A DNA stretch of 20,761 nt from a virus. How positions within the stretch are numbered: position 1 is the first letter of the stretch; the number at the start of each line of letters is the position of its first letter. The DNA lies in the IMG/VR virus record IMGVR_UViG_3300042898_001751, positions 1-20,761 of that record. One strand, written 5' to 3'. Shown here one piece after another: positions 13,896 through 19,790 of this stretch. The notes beneath the pieces were generated by a model, which searched no databases, was not told where the DNA came from, and worked only from the letters and a program-made list of their open reading frames with translations. The position numbers and the translations under genes were made by a program.

Positions 13896-14313
13896 CTTTG
13901 ATTACAATATCCTTTGGTTTCTTATCCTCTGGAACAATGCGATCAATATCAATATGTAACATACCATCTTTCATTTCAGCACCAGTTACTTCCATATATT
14001 CACCAAGAGCAAAAGTACGAGTAAACTTTCTACCAGCAATGCCTTTATGAACAATTTCTGCATCTGTTACTTCAACAATTTCTCCTTTAATGATTAATGT
14101 TCCATTATCTACTGACACATTAATATCATCTTTAGAGAACCCAGCAACGGCTAAAGACAACTTGTATGTGTCTTCGTCTAATTTAAGAATGTCGTATGGC
14201 GGATATGCCTGACGAGTTGCTAGATTATGTACTGTATTTAAACGGTCCAACTCACGGTTGAAACCAATAAAAAATGGATCCTTAAAAAGATCCAATGCAA
14301 ATGAACTTACCAT
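13882..14313 (-). CDS. Hsp20 / small heat-shock protein (IbpA-like)
   Basis: A 143-residue alpha-crystallin-domain chaperone. The N-terminal arm contains DPFFIGFNRELDRL. The domain runs from YPPYDILKLDEDTYKLSLAV (about 37-56) through AGFSKDDINVSVDNGTLIIKG, HKGIAGRKFTRTFAL and MKDGMLHIDI, ending in a tail with PKDIVIKV. The layout fits class A proteins such as IbpA, which hold unfolding proteins as oligomers. Hsp20 genes are found in many aquatic phages and may assist virion protein folding. The ATG follows AAGGAG by 7 bases. The leader may fold into a heat-sensitive hairpin over this site. Confidence 0.94.
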   Translation of the reverse strand: MVSSFALDLFKDPFFIGFNRELDRLNTVHNLATRQAYPPYDILKLDEDTYKLSLAVAGFSKDDINVSVDNGTLIIKGEIVEVTDAEIVHKGIAGRKFTRTFALGEYMEVTGAEMKDGMLHIDIDRIVPEDKKPKDIVIKVAKK

Positions 14314-14320
14314 TTTATAT

Positions 14321-14335
14321 CTCCTTTTCAGCGAG
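14321..14335 (-). promoter_or_regulatory. ROSE-like hairpin masking the hsp20 Shine-Dalgarno site (putative RNA thermometer)
   Basis: The mRNA reads CUCGCU-GAAA-AGGAG just before the hsp20 start. CUC and CU pair with AGGAG with one bulged G (14332), closed by a GAAA tetraloop. ROSE thermometers of small heat-shock genes have a U(U/C)GCU motif pairing with the Shine-Dalgarno AGGA with a bulged or unusual G; UCGCU fits that motif. Melting would free the ribosome site. Inference from sequence and gene identity only. Confidence 0.5.
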
Positions 14336-14342
14336 TTTCATT

Positions 14343-14369
14343 TTTGTACCCCCTTTTGGCAGGTACAAA
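14343..14369 (-). repeat. perfect 8-base inverted repeat at the hsp20 transcription start
   Basis: TTTGTACC, 11 bases, GGTACAAA. It starts 3 bases past the -10 box, so it overlaps the likely start site near 14366. As DNA it may be an operator. As RNA, GUACC pairs with GGUAC, and inner CC-AAAA-GG extends the stem, giving a 5' hairpin ahead of the SD hairpin. There is no U-run, so a terminator for the carbamoyltransferase gene is unlikely. Confidence 0.55.
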
Positions 14370-14372
14370 TAT

Positions 14373-14381
14373 ATTATATCA
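14373..14381 (-). promoter_or_regulatory. extended -10 promoter of hsp20
   Basis: TGATATAAT on the minus strand is a perfect extended -10. The -35 region (TTTCCT, 17 bases up) is weak. The start site would be near 14366, giving a leader of about 53 bases with two possible hairpins. Confidence 0.65.
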
Positions 14382-14383
14382 GA

Positions 14384-15802
14384 TTAGGACAGTATAGGAA
14401 AATTATATTGTTTTTGCCATTTTTCTATGTCTAACTTATCATTTAATAATGGCTGTCCTTTAATATTTAAACTAGTATTAAGTAATACTGGAACTCCAGT
14501 AAGTGCGTGCCAATTAGATAAAACGGCATAAAGTCCAGGGTGCTGATTTTTATTTATTGTTTGTACTCTAGACGTACCATCTTTATGAACCACCGATGGT
14601 ATTTTTTCTGGTTGTAAGCATTTAACTGCATATTGCATATAAGGAGAGTCAAAATCCATATCAAACCATTTATCTGCATATTCTTCTAATACTACTGGGG
14701 CAAAAGGCCTAAACATTTCTCTTTGTTTAATAAGATTAACTTTGTCTTTAATATCTGGGTCTCTAGGATCTGCCAATATGCTTCTGTTTCCTAATGCTCT
14801 TGGTCCGTACTCTGCTCTACCAGATGCAACTGCAACTACCTTATCTCTGATTAGATTAGTTATTATTTCATTTATTGGATATTCCCCACCTAAATTATGT
14901 CCAAGATATGGAGTTTTCCATTCAATATGTTTTCCATATAGTGCTGCTGCTGCACCTAAAGATGATCCAGCATCTCCTGGGTTTGGCATAATCCAAACAT
15001 CATCAAATATATCCCATAGCATAGTATTAGCAGAGCAGTTTAGTGCACAACCACCCATAAAAACTAATTCAGTTTTTCCAGTAATGGTTCTTGCCATTTT
15101 CATGAATTCCATAAGTCTAAGTTCATATACTTTTTGAACTGCTGCAGCAATATCAAACTTATCCTGTTCTGTTACCCAGCCCCAGTCAGTAATGCCTTTG
15201 TGAAAATTATATTTTTGTTTGTTGTGCTCTGGAAAATAATCTCTTACTTTATTGTAATATTTGTTTGCATCCCCATAGGCTGCCATACCCATAAAAATAT
15301 ATTCTTCTTCGTTTGGTTTTAAGCCAACTAATTGTGTAAATGCAGAATAAAATAATCCAAAACTAACAGGATAGTTTTGTTTATATTTTAATTTAATTTT
15401 ATTTCCTTCTCCAACCCAAATAGTAGAAGTATTGTATTCACCAATTGAATCAAGAACAACAATAACCGCATCATTAAAACTACTAGTATAGTAGCCTGCT
15501 GCTGCATGTGAATAATGATGTTTAAAATATTTTACTGGAAGGCTTATTGGAATTTTTGGTTTCCAGTCTCCAGCCCCGCCTTTTAAAATAAGCCTAGATC
15601 TTTTTAGTTGTGGTTTTTCATAATACGCAATATGTGTTGGTATTGCATAACTTAATGCATCTATAATAATTTTATCATTGTTATACCAGTCGTTTTTTTG
15701 CTTACTATATCTTTCGGCATGTCCAGCAAATAATATTTGGCCATCTTTAATTAAAGATACTGATGCATCATGTGATGTTTCATTAATTCCTAATATAATC
15801 AT
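14384..15802 (-). CDS. NodU/TobZ-family carbamoyltransferase
   Basis: A 472-residue carbamoyltransferase that makes carbamoyl-adenylate from carbamoyl phosphate and ATP and moves it to a sugar or other hydroxyl. Visible: MIILGINETSHDAS at the N-terminus, the HHYSHA metal site (95-100), GGCALN (250-255), a SGRAEYGPRALGNRSILADPR block (327-347) for ATP binding and VLLNTSLN (439-446). Family members are commonly about 550-600 residues; here the end after NTSLNIKGQP is abbreviated and unlike the usual C-terminus. The start is fixed by the MIILGI opening although no ribosome site is present. With the glycosyltransferases 9 kb away, it may carbamoylate the phage-encoded glycan; DNA-base modification is another option. 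Confidence 0.93.
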   Translation of the reverse strand: MIILGINETSHDASVSLIKDGQILFAGHAERYSKQKNDWYNNDKIIIDALSYAIPTHIAYYEKPQLKRSRLILKGGAGDWKPKIPISLPVKYFKHHYSHAAAGYYTSSFNDAVIVVLDSIGEYNTSTIWVGEGNKIKLKYKQNYPVSFGLFYSAFTQLVGLKPNEEEYIFMGMAAYGDANKYYNKVRDYFPEHNKQKYNFHKGITDWGWVTEQDKFDIAAAVQKVYELRLMEFMKMARTITGKTELVFMGGCALNCSANTMLWDIFDDVWIMPNPGDAGSSLGAAAALYGKHIEWKTPYLGHNLGGEYPINEIITNLIRDKVVAVASGRAEYGPRALGNRSILADPRDPDIKDKVNLIKQREMFRPFAPVVLEEYADKWFDMDFDSPYMQYAVKCLQPEKIPSVVHKDGTSRVQTINKNQHPGLYAVLSNWHALTGVPVLLNTSLNIKGQPLLNDKLDIEKWQKQYNFPILS

Positions 15803-15821
15803 TAGTATATAAAATCATTTC

Positions 15822-15847
15822 TTTTTTTATTTTTTTTAATTTTTTTT
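15822..15847 (-). other. phased A-tracts upstream of the carbamoyltransferase gene
   Basis: Three A-runs on the minus strand (7, 8 and 8 bases at 15822-15828, 15830-15837 and 15840-15847) have centres about 8.5 and 10 bases apart, close to a helical turn. This suggests curved DNA or an UP-element-like site in the 81-base gap between the SGNH and carbamoyltransferase genes. I see no convincing -10/-35 pair there: TATACT at 15804-15809 lies only one base before the ATG. Confidence 0.45.
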
Positions 15848-15883
15848 AATAATATAAATATGGTATAAAAAAATATTTTCACT

Positions 15884-16843
15884 TTATTGTTTATCCATTC
15901 TCTTTAAATACTCTTTATAAAAAACATCTGCAACATGTTGATTAATATGAATTCCAAAATGGCCCTTTTGTTTTTTATTATGATTACAATCTGAAGCATG
16001 ATTAAATAATGGATGACTTGATAATTCCTGATGGCATCTTAATGTATATTGATTTTCAGGATCATCAAATCCTTTACACATTGGGGAATCCACAAATATA
16101 TTTTTTATGCTTACAAAATTATTCAATAGTTCTGGTATCTCTAAGTTAAGATACTCTTCAATCTCATTATCATTATGTAAGGTCCAGATTAAATCAATGC
16201 CGTTTGTTTTACAATATTGTTCTAAAATTTGAATAAAAATAAAACTATAAAATATTGTAACTTCTAGCGGAATTACACTTTCTGGATTATGTGGTATCTT
16301 AGAATATTTATCTATTTTATTTTGATTGCCTTCAAGAATTATTTTTTGTATGATTGGAAGATTTCTTCCATCATCGTAAGATCCATCTTTACTTATTTTT
16401 CCAAAAATATTTGGAATATAGGGCAGTTCCATTCTTCCGTATGGGAAAAAACCAACAATGGTTTTAGGATTACCAAATTCTTTAAAATATTCAAATGCTT
16501 TACGTATTTGGCCTTGTATACTATCGCCTGGTTGTGCTAAATTATGACTTTTTTTATTAACTTTGTTAGAAAAAATTTTTGACCAAATAAATTCTTCTGG
16601 TAAGCCACTACCAAATGTATGAGAACAACCCAAAATTAAAACTTCTTCTTTATTGATAAAATTCTCACCTCTATAACCATATTTATTTAAATTATAAAAT
16701 ACTGGATAATTAATATCGCCTGAATGAGTTGTGTTTGATTCTGTTTCTATGTCATCATATTGAAGAATAGAAGATTCTTTTAAATTTCTAACAAATAATT
16801 GTTTAAATAGGGTTAGTTTTTTTTCTTTATCTGTGCTCATCAT
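15884..16843 (-). CDS. SGNH/GDSL-like hydrolase
   Basis: A 319-residue protein. EEVLILGCSHTFGSGL (67-81) is the strand plus nucleophile-elbow block, with Ser74 as nucleophile. HNLAQPGDSIQGQ follows as a block with the oxyanion residues, VGFFPYGRMELPY after the third strand, and the late GHFGIHINQHVADVF (about 293-307) supplies the catalytic His block. Such enzymes remove acetyl or other acyl groups, often from polysaccharides. The typical GDSL is changed to GCSHTFG, as in SGNH proteins of phage and glycan clusters. Start: ATG at 16843, or the next codon, ATG at 16840, with GGGGAT in front; TACAAT lies exactly 6 bases before the first. A glycan-modifying role alongside the carbamoyltransferase is inference. 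Confidence 0.72.
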   Translation of the reverse strand: MMSTDKEKKLTLFKQLFVRNLKESSILQYDDIETESNTTHSGDINYPVFYNLNKYGYRGENFINKEEVLILGCSHTFGSGLPEEFIWSKIFSNKVNKKSHNLAQPGDSIQGQIRKAFEYFKEFGNPKTIVGFFPYGRMELPYIPNIFGKISKDGSYDDGRNLPIIQKIILEGNQNKIDKYSKIPHNPESVIPLEVTIFYSFIFIQILEQYCKTNGIDLIWTLHNDNEIEEYLNLEIPELLNNFVSIKNIFVDSPMCKGFDDPENQYTLRCHQELSSHPLFNHASDCNHNKKQKGHFGIHINQHVADVFYKEYLKRMDKQ

Positions 16844-16849
16844 ATCCCC

Positions 16850-16855
16850 ATTGTA
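16850..16855 (-). promoter_or_regulatory. -10 box six bases before the SGNH gene start
   Basis: TACAAT, then GGGGAT, then ATG at 16843. The spacing matches the other leaderless-type starts here, though GGGG could also act as a ribosome site for the second ATG (16840). No -35 or TGN extension is seen. The Stealth-like gene has a similar ACAATGGGG sequence before its start. The 67-base gap between this gene and the peroxidase gene holds nothing else visible. Confidence 0.4.
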
Positions 16856-16910
16856 TAATTAATTTTTATTTAAAAACTAAATATTTTTATTTTATATTAG
16901 TTTAAAAATG

Positions 16911-17720
16911 TTATGCACTTTGTAAAATATTATTAAACACAGGATTTACTGGAGATTTATTTCCTGCAATTAATTTTTCTATTTCACTACATATTAGTGC
17001 ATACTCTTCATTAAACACTTCCATGGTTCTTCCTTCACCCATTGCTGCAGGAGTTCCATTTTCTATCATTGTTTCTTTAAGGGTTTTTTCTATATCATAA
17101 TTTAGTGTTGTGCATGTAAAATGTTTTACAACATATCCATCTCTGTCTACTAAATATTTTTCATAATTTCCACCCATAAAAGCACCGTTATAAAATCCTG
17201 TGTTTAGCCAAGGAGACAAGTATCCACCTTCTGGTGTCTTATCCTTGATCATTCCTGAACGATTCATTTCTGATAATGATATCATTTGTCTTGCAATTTC
17301 TTGATATAGTTCGTGAGGTGGTAAATTATTTTTACCCAAACCATTTACACCTTGAGGTAAATCATTTCCTAACTGTTCATTAAGATTTGGATTAGGATTA
17401 GATCCTACCATTTCTGAATATTGAAATGTAGTTTTATAAACTTCTTCTCCATATGCCTTTGAATCTAGGCCACATGTGATACCTTGTGACCATCTGCCCT
17501 TAGTAACTCCTGGTCCGCAATAATCATTTGTTGGAATAGCAACTATTTGAAAGTCTTCGCCATTATATTTATCTTGAAGCCATTGAAGAACTTCCATTTG
17601 ATTTGCATTTCCACAACCAACAGTTGTATTAACAACCATTGTAACTTTTCCTTTAAATTGGGATAAATGATTTTCTTTACCCTCAGCAGATTTTAGCGGT
17701 ATGTTATATAATGATTTCAT
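16911..17720 (-). CDS. glutathione-peroxidase-like (redoxin) protein
   Basis: A 269-residue protein with the opening of the GPx family: SLYNIPLKSAEGKENHLSQF (3-22), KGKVTMVVNTTVGCGNANQ (23-41) with Cys36 as the peroxidatic residue, a helix ELLxW-like LQWLQDKYN, and FQIVAIPTNDYCGPG, where a Cys follows in place of the usual Gln/Asn-Phe region. Family members are about 160-180 residues; a long insert (about 75-170) and a C-terminal extension make this one larger. YLVDRDGYVVKHF matches the late FLIDRxGxVVxRF strand. It could reduce peroxides using thioredoxin. Start: ATG at 17720, 6 bases after a -10 box; the frame continues to a TTG at 17726, which would lie inside the promoter spacing. Confidence 0.8.
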   Translation of the reverse strand: MKSLYNIPLKSAEGKENHLSQFKGKVTMVVNTTVGCGNANQMEVLQWLQDKYNGEDFQIVAIPTNDYCGPGVTKGRWSQGITCGLDSKAYGEEVYKTTFQYSEMVGSNPNPNLNEQLGNDLPQGVNGLGKNNLPPHELYQEIARQMISLSEMNRSGMIKDKTPEGGYLSPWLNTGFYNGAFMGGNYEKYLVDRDGYVVKHFTCTTLNYDIEKTLKETMIENGTPAAMGEGRTMEVFNEEYALICSEIEKLIAGNKSPVNPVFNNILQSA

Positions 17721-17726
17721 AAACAA

Positions 17727-17735
17727 AGTATATCA
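17727..17735 (-). promoter_or_regulatory. extended -10 promoter giving a leaderless peroxidase mRNA
   Basis: TGATATACT, then 6 bases (TTGTTT), then the ATG at 17720. There is no ribosome site and no -35. It lies between the tRNA 3' end (17758) and the peroxidase gene. Confidence 0.6.
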
Positions 17736-17757
17736 TATTTTTGAATAATAACCTTTG

Positions 17758-17830
17758 CGTCCCCAACGGGATTTGAACCCGTGTTAACGCCGTGAAAGGG
17801 CGACGTCCTAGGCCACTAGACGATGGGGAC
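17758..17830 (-). tRNA. tRNA-Glu (anticodon UUC)
   Basis: A 73-base cloverleaf: acceptor GTCCCCA/TGGGGAC, D arm GTC...GAC, anticodon loop CTTTCAC with anticodon TTC, T arm ACGGG-TTCGAAT-CCCGT, discriminator G, and no encoded CCA. The anticodon stem has a T27/T43 mismatch at its top, otherwise pairing is complete. The sequence is close to the familiar bacterial tRNA-Glu. It lies 4 bases past the stop of the metalloprotease gene on the same strand, so it may be cut from that transcript. It would read GAA, the favoured Glu codon in this AT-rich DNA. Confidence 0.95.
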
Positions 17831-17834
17831 AATA

Positions 17835-18956
17835 TTAGACTGAATTTTTTACATACAGTGCAACATTTTTATAAAAATCTGATTCATTAATTTTAAAATA
17901 TTTTAATAATGTATCATTAAAGTTCTTAGACTTAGAGTATTCAATTAGAAATTCATCAACAATCTTTCCTTCATATAGATCATACATAGATTCAACGGCT
18001 AGCATTCCCATGCTGTAGCCAGCACCATTTTTAAAACAATAATTGCTATCAGAGTTAATCTGATTATAAGCATTTATCCAATCTTCTACAGTAAAAGTTT
18101 TATAATTGGGAAACATTCTTTGGATATCACGTATTTGTCCTTGTCTAAAAGAATCCATATTTGTAGTCCTTGAAGACATTGCCATTCCTAAAGCATTTGC
18201 TTGTCCCTCAATTACCCAACAATTAAGGTTTGAATTAGTCCAAGACATCATCTGATACATGTGTGCCGATTCATGATCTGCAATTATTGCATCATTAGAT
18301 CCCCATATAGAAGATGATCCTACTATCATATAAAATATTGGTGAATTTGGATTTGCATTTCCATATGCACAAACAGTAATATTAGATATTTTGCACTTTC
18401 CACTTTCCCACCACTGTAGGTTAGGTCTATCAATTTCAGATGATTTTTGTATCCACCAATCTTTTTCTGTTTCATCTAAAAAAACCCAAGTTATTTTTTT
18501 GTCAACTGGCATTGGAAAAAAATTTACAGATTTTTCATAGTTAGATACAATTTCATTAACTCTTGACTTATTAACCTTTGGACTAGTAATCACAGTCATT
18601 TTAAAGTATTCAGGGCTAGGGTTAAAAGAACCTAAAATATTTTGATAAATCTTTGTGACTTTTTCTGATTGCGTCGTGTTAACTGGAATGAATTCGCTCT
18701 GTGTTGATTTTGTTAAAGGTTTTGAATTTGATTTAACTATCCATTTATATCCAGCATTATAGTAACCATCGCCATACGCAGTACAAACTAAAACTTTTTT
18801 ATTAGAAAGTTTTATGGTTTTATTTAAATTTGATTTTGAGCAAGATTTATTTGTAAGTTGATATTGCTGAATATTTTTCTTTTCAACTACTGTTGGTGCC
18901 TGAGTTGGTGATAATAAAGAGACAGCCGTTACTACAGATACACAAACTACGCACAT
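17835..18956 (-). CDS. secreted HExxH metalloprotease-like protein
   Basis: A 373-residue protein with an N-terminal hydrophobic segment (about 2-18) ending in SPTQA, consistent with a signal peptide cleaved near residue 20, although no Lys or Arg precedes the helix. H228-E-S-A-H232 in an IIADHESAHMYQ helix is a zinc-protease motif, and WVIEGQANALG gives E250, the third ligand of gluzincins (HExxH plus a downstream Glu). Cys at 39, 58, 188, 196, 246 and 308 may form disulfides. AAGGGG lies 9 bases upstream of the ATG, and the gene follows a small conserved gene. It may act outside the cell membrane, at lysis or in virion entry; substrate unknown. The M1-family is one alternative gluzincin type. 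Confidence 0.78.
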   Translation of the reverse strand: MCVVCVSVVTAVSLLSPTQAPTVVEKKNIQQYQLTNKSCSKSNLNKTIKLSNKKVLVCTAYGDGYYNAGYKWIVKSNSKPLTKSTQSEFIPVNTTQSEKVTKIYQNILGSFNPSPEYFKMTVITSPKVNKSRVNEIVSNYEKSVNFFPMPVDKKITWVFLDETEKDWWIQKSSEIDRPNLQWWESGKCKISNITVCAYGNANPNSPIFYMIVGSSSIWGSNDAIIADHESAHMYQMMSWTNSNLNCWVIEGQANALGMAMSSRTTNMDSFRQGQIRDIQRMFPNYKTFTVEDWINAYNQINSDSNYCFKNGAGYSMGMLAVESMYDLYEGKIVDEFLIEYSKSKNFNDTLLKYFKINESDFYKNVALYVKNSV

Positions 18957-18968
18957 TTGTTTTACCCC

Positions 18969-19187
18969 TTAGTTATTTACTAGTTTAATTACTACCTGAC
19001 AAGGATCTCCGCCCTCTTCCCACTCTTGGGCTTCTTCATCACTCATAAAAGGATCTCCTTCGTGAGTGTTACAAAACGGTTCTGTTACCCATCCCCGCTC
19101 AATTCCATTAGTTAGCCAAATCTCAAACTCATCAAGATTTGATGCTTCACTTTGAATATCTCTTAATATGTCGTCAAAATTTGCCAT
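18969..19187 (-). CDS. small acidic protein common in actinophage-type genomes
   Basis: A 72-residue acidic protein: helical N-terminus (MANFDDILRDIQSEASNLDE), then FEIWLTNGIERGWVTEPFCN, THEGDPFMSDEEAQEWEEGG and a DPCQVVIKL end. I recognise the WLxxGIERGWVxEPFCxTHxGxP pattern as a conserved phage/actinobacterial hypothetical family; the Cys/His/Asp in it may bind metal. No function is known to me. It has no ribosome site: a TTGACG-17-TATACT promoter ends 6 bases before the ATG, pointing to a leaderless mRNA. Confidence 0.7.
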   Translation of the reverse strand: MANFDDILRDIQSEASNLDEFEIWLTNGIERGWVTEPFCNTHEGDPFMSDEEAQEWEEGGDPCQVVIKLVNN

Positions 19188-19193
19188 GTATTA

Positions 19194-19222
19194 AGTATAC
19201 TGCTAAATGCTTACCACGTCAA
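19194..19222 (-). promoter_or_regulatory. strong promoter with leaderless start
   Basis: TTGACG (19217-19222), 17-base spacer, TATACT (19194-19199), then 6 bases (TAATAC) and the ATG at 19187. The -35 lies within the 3' end of the proteasome-like gene. The close consensus match and exact spacing make this the clearest leaderless-type promoter of the window. It would drive the small gene, the metalloprotease and possibly tRNA-Glu. Confidence 0.8.
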
Positions 19223-19727
19223 TTGGACCCATACATGATGGACTAAATTTAATAGCAGAGTTAACTGCTCCTACAACTCTTTTACGTGGATCTTTAGATT
19301 TTTCGGTAGCATTTAAATATCCATAAGCATATTCGGCACCAGACCCCATTGCTAAATAATCTAAATTATATTTAGATAAAGACATATCAACTGCATTATG
19401 TTCATATATTTGTCCTTTAACACAAATTATTAAACCAAGATCAGCCTCTTTGCCAGTATCAACCCACCAGTCATTATAAAAATTTTTAAGTTGTTTAATA
19501 AACTTAGTTTGCATGAACTTATCTAGATCTTTAATATCTGGGACATATGGATTAAAATTGTATCTGATTCGTTCTCCATCTAAGGCACCAGCATATCCAA
19601 GTAAATATGGACCAAGTTTCCAAACCTTTGGTGCTGTTAAAGCAAGGATTGTATTATCATCAGATGCACCACGATCTCCAGCCATGTACACTTTATTTTC
19701 ATGACGGACTACAGCCAAAACGGTCAT
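19203..19727 (-). CDS. proteasome-beta/HslV-like Ntn-hydrolase
   Basis: A 174-residue Ntn-hydrolase similar to proteasome beta subunits and HslV. It begins MT-VLAVVRHENKVYMAGDRGAS: after Met removal the N-terminus is Thr1, with Asp17 (GDRG) and Lys33 (APKVWKL) at the positions of the 20S proteasome catalytic set. LAMGSGAEYAYGYL (about 126-139) is the conserved GSG loop and helix. There is no propeptide, as in HslV. No alpha-ring subunit or unfoldase is nearby, so it may form its own ring or dock on host partners. It has an SD (GGGGATC) and its own promoter (19756-19784). Alternatives are rare; function as an active peptidase is inference. Confidence 0.85.
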   Translation of the reverse strand: MTVLAVVRHENKVYMAGDRGASDDNTILALTAPKVWKLGPYLLGYAGALDGERIRYNFNPYVPDIKDLDKFMQTKFIKQLKNFYNDWWVDTGKEADLGLIICVKGQIYEHNAVDMSLSKYNLDYLAMGSGAEYAYGYLNATEKSKDPRKRVVGAVNSAIKFSPSCMGPIDVVSI

Positions 19728-19755
19728 ACTAGATCCCCTTAGAATATACCCTTTA

Positions 19756-19784
19756 AGTATAGCAAATAATTATTGCTTGGTCAA
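19756..19784 (-). promoter_or_regulatory. promoter of the proteasome-like gene
   Basis: TTGACC (19779-19784), 17-base spacer, TATACT (19756-19761). The start site would be near 19749, giving a leader of about 22 bases that carries the GGGGATC ribosome site. Most of the spacer is a weak inverted repeat, AGCAA-7-TTGCT (19761-19777). It lies directly after the endolysin gene. Confidence 0.75.
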
Positions 19785-19790
19785 ACACCT

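Noticed and set aside
15803-15809. TATACT one base before the carbamoyltransferase ATG as a promoter
   Set aside because: Transcription would begin inside the coding region and lose the start codon, while the MIILGI opening shows the ATG is correct. It is probably a chance match, or it initiates nothing useful.
19761-19777. AGCAA-7-TTGCT inverted repeat in the promoter spacer as an operator
   Set aside because: The arms are only five bases and the centre mismatches; in AT-rich DNA this occurs often by chance. Mentioned within the promoter entry only.
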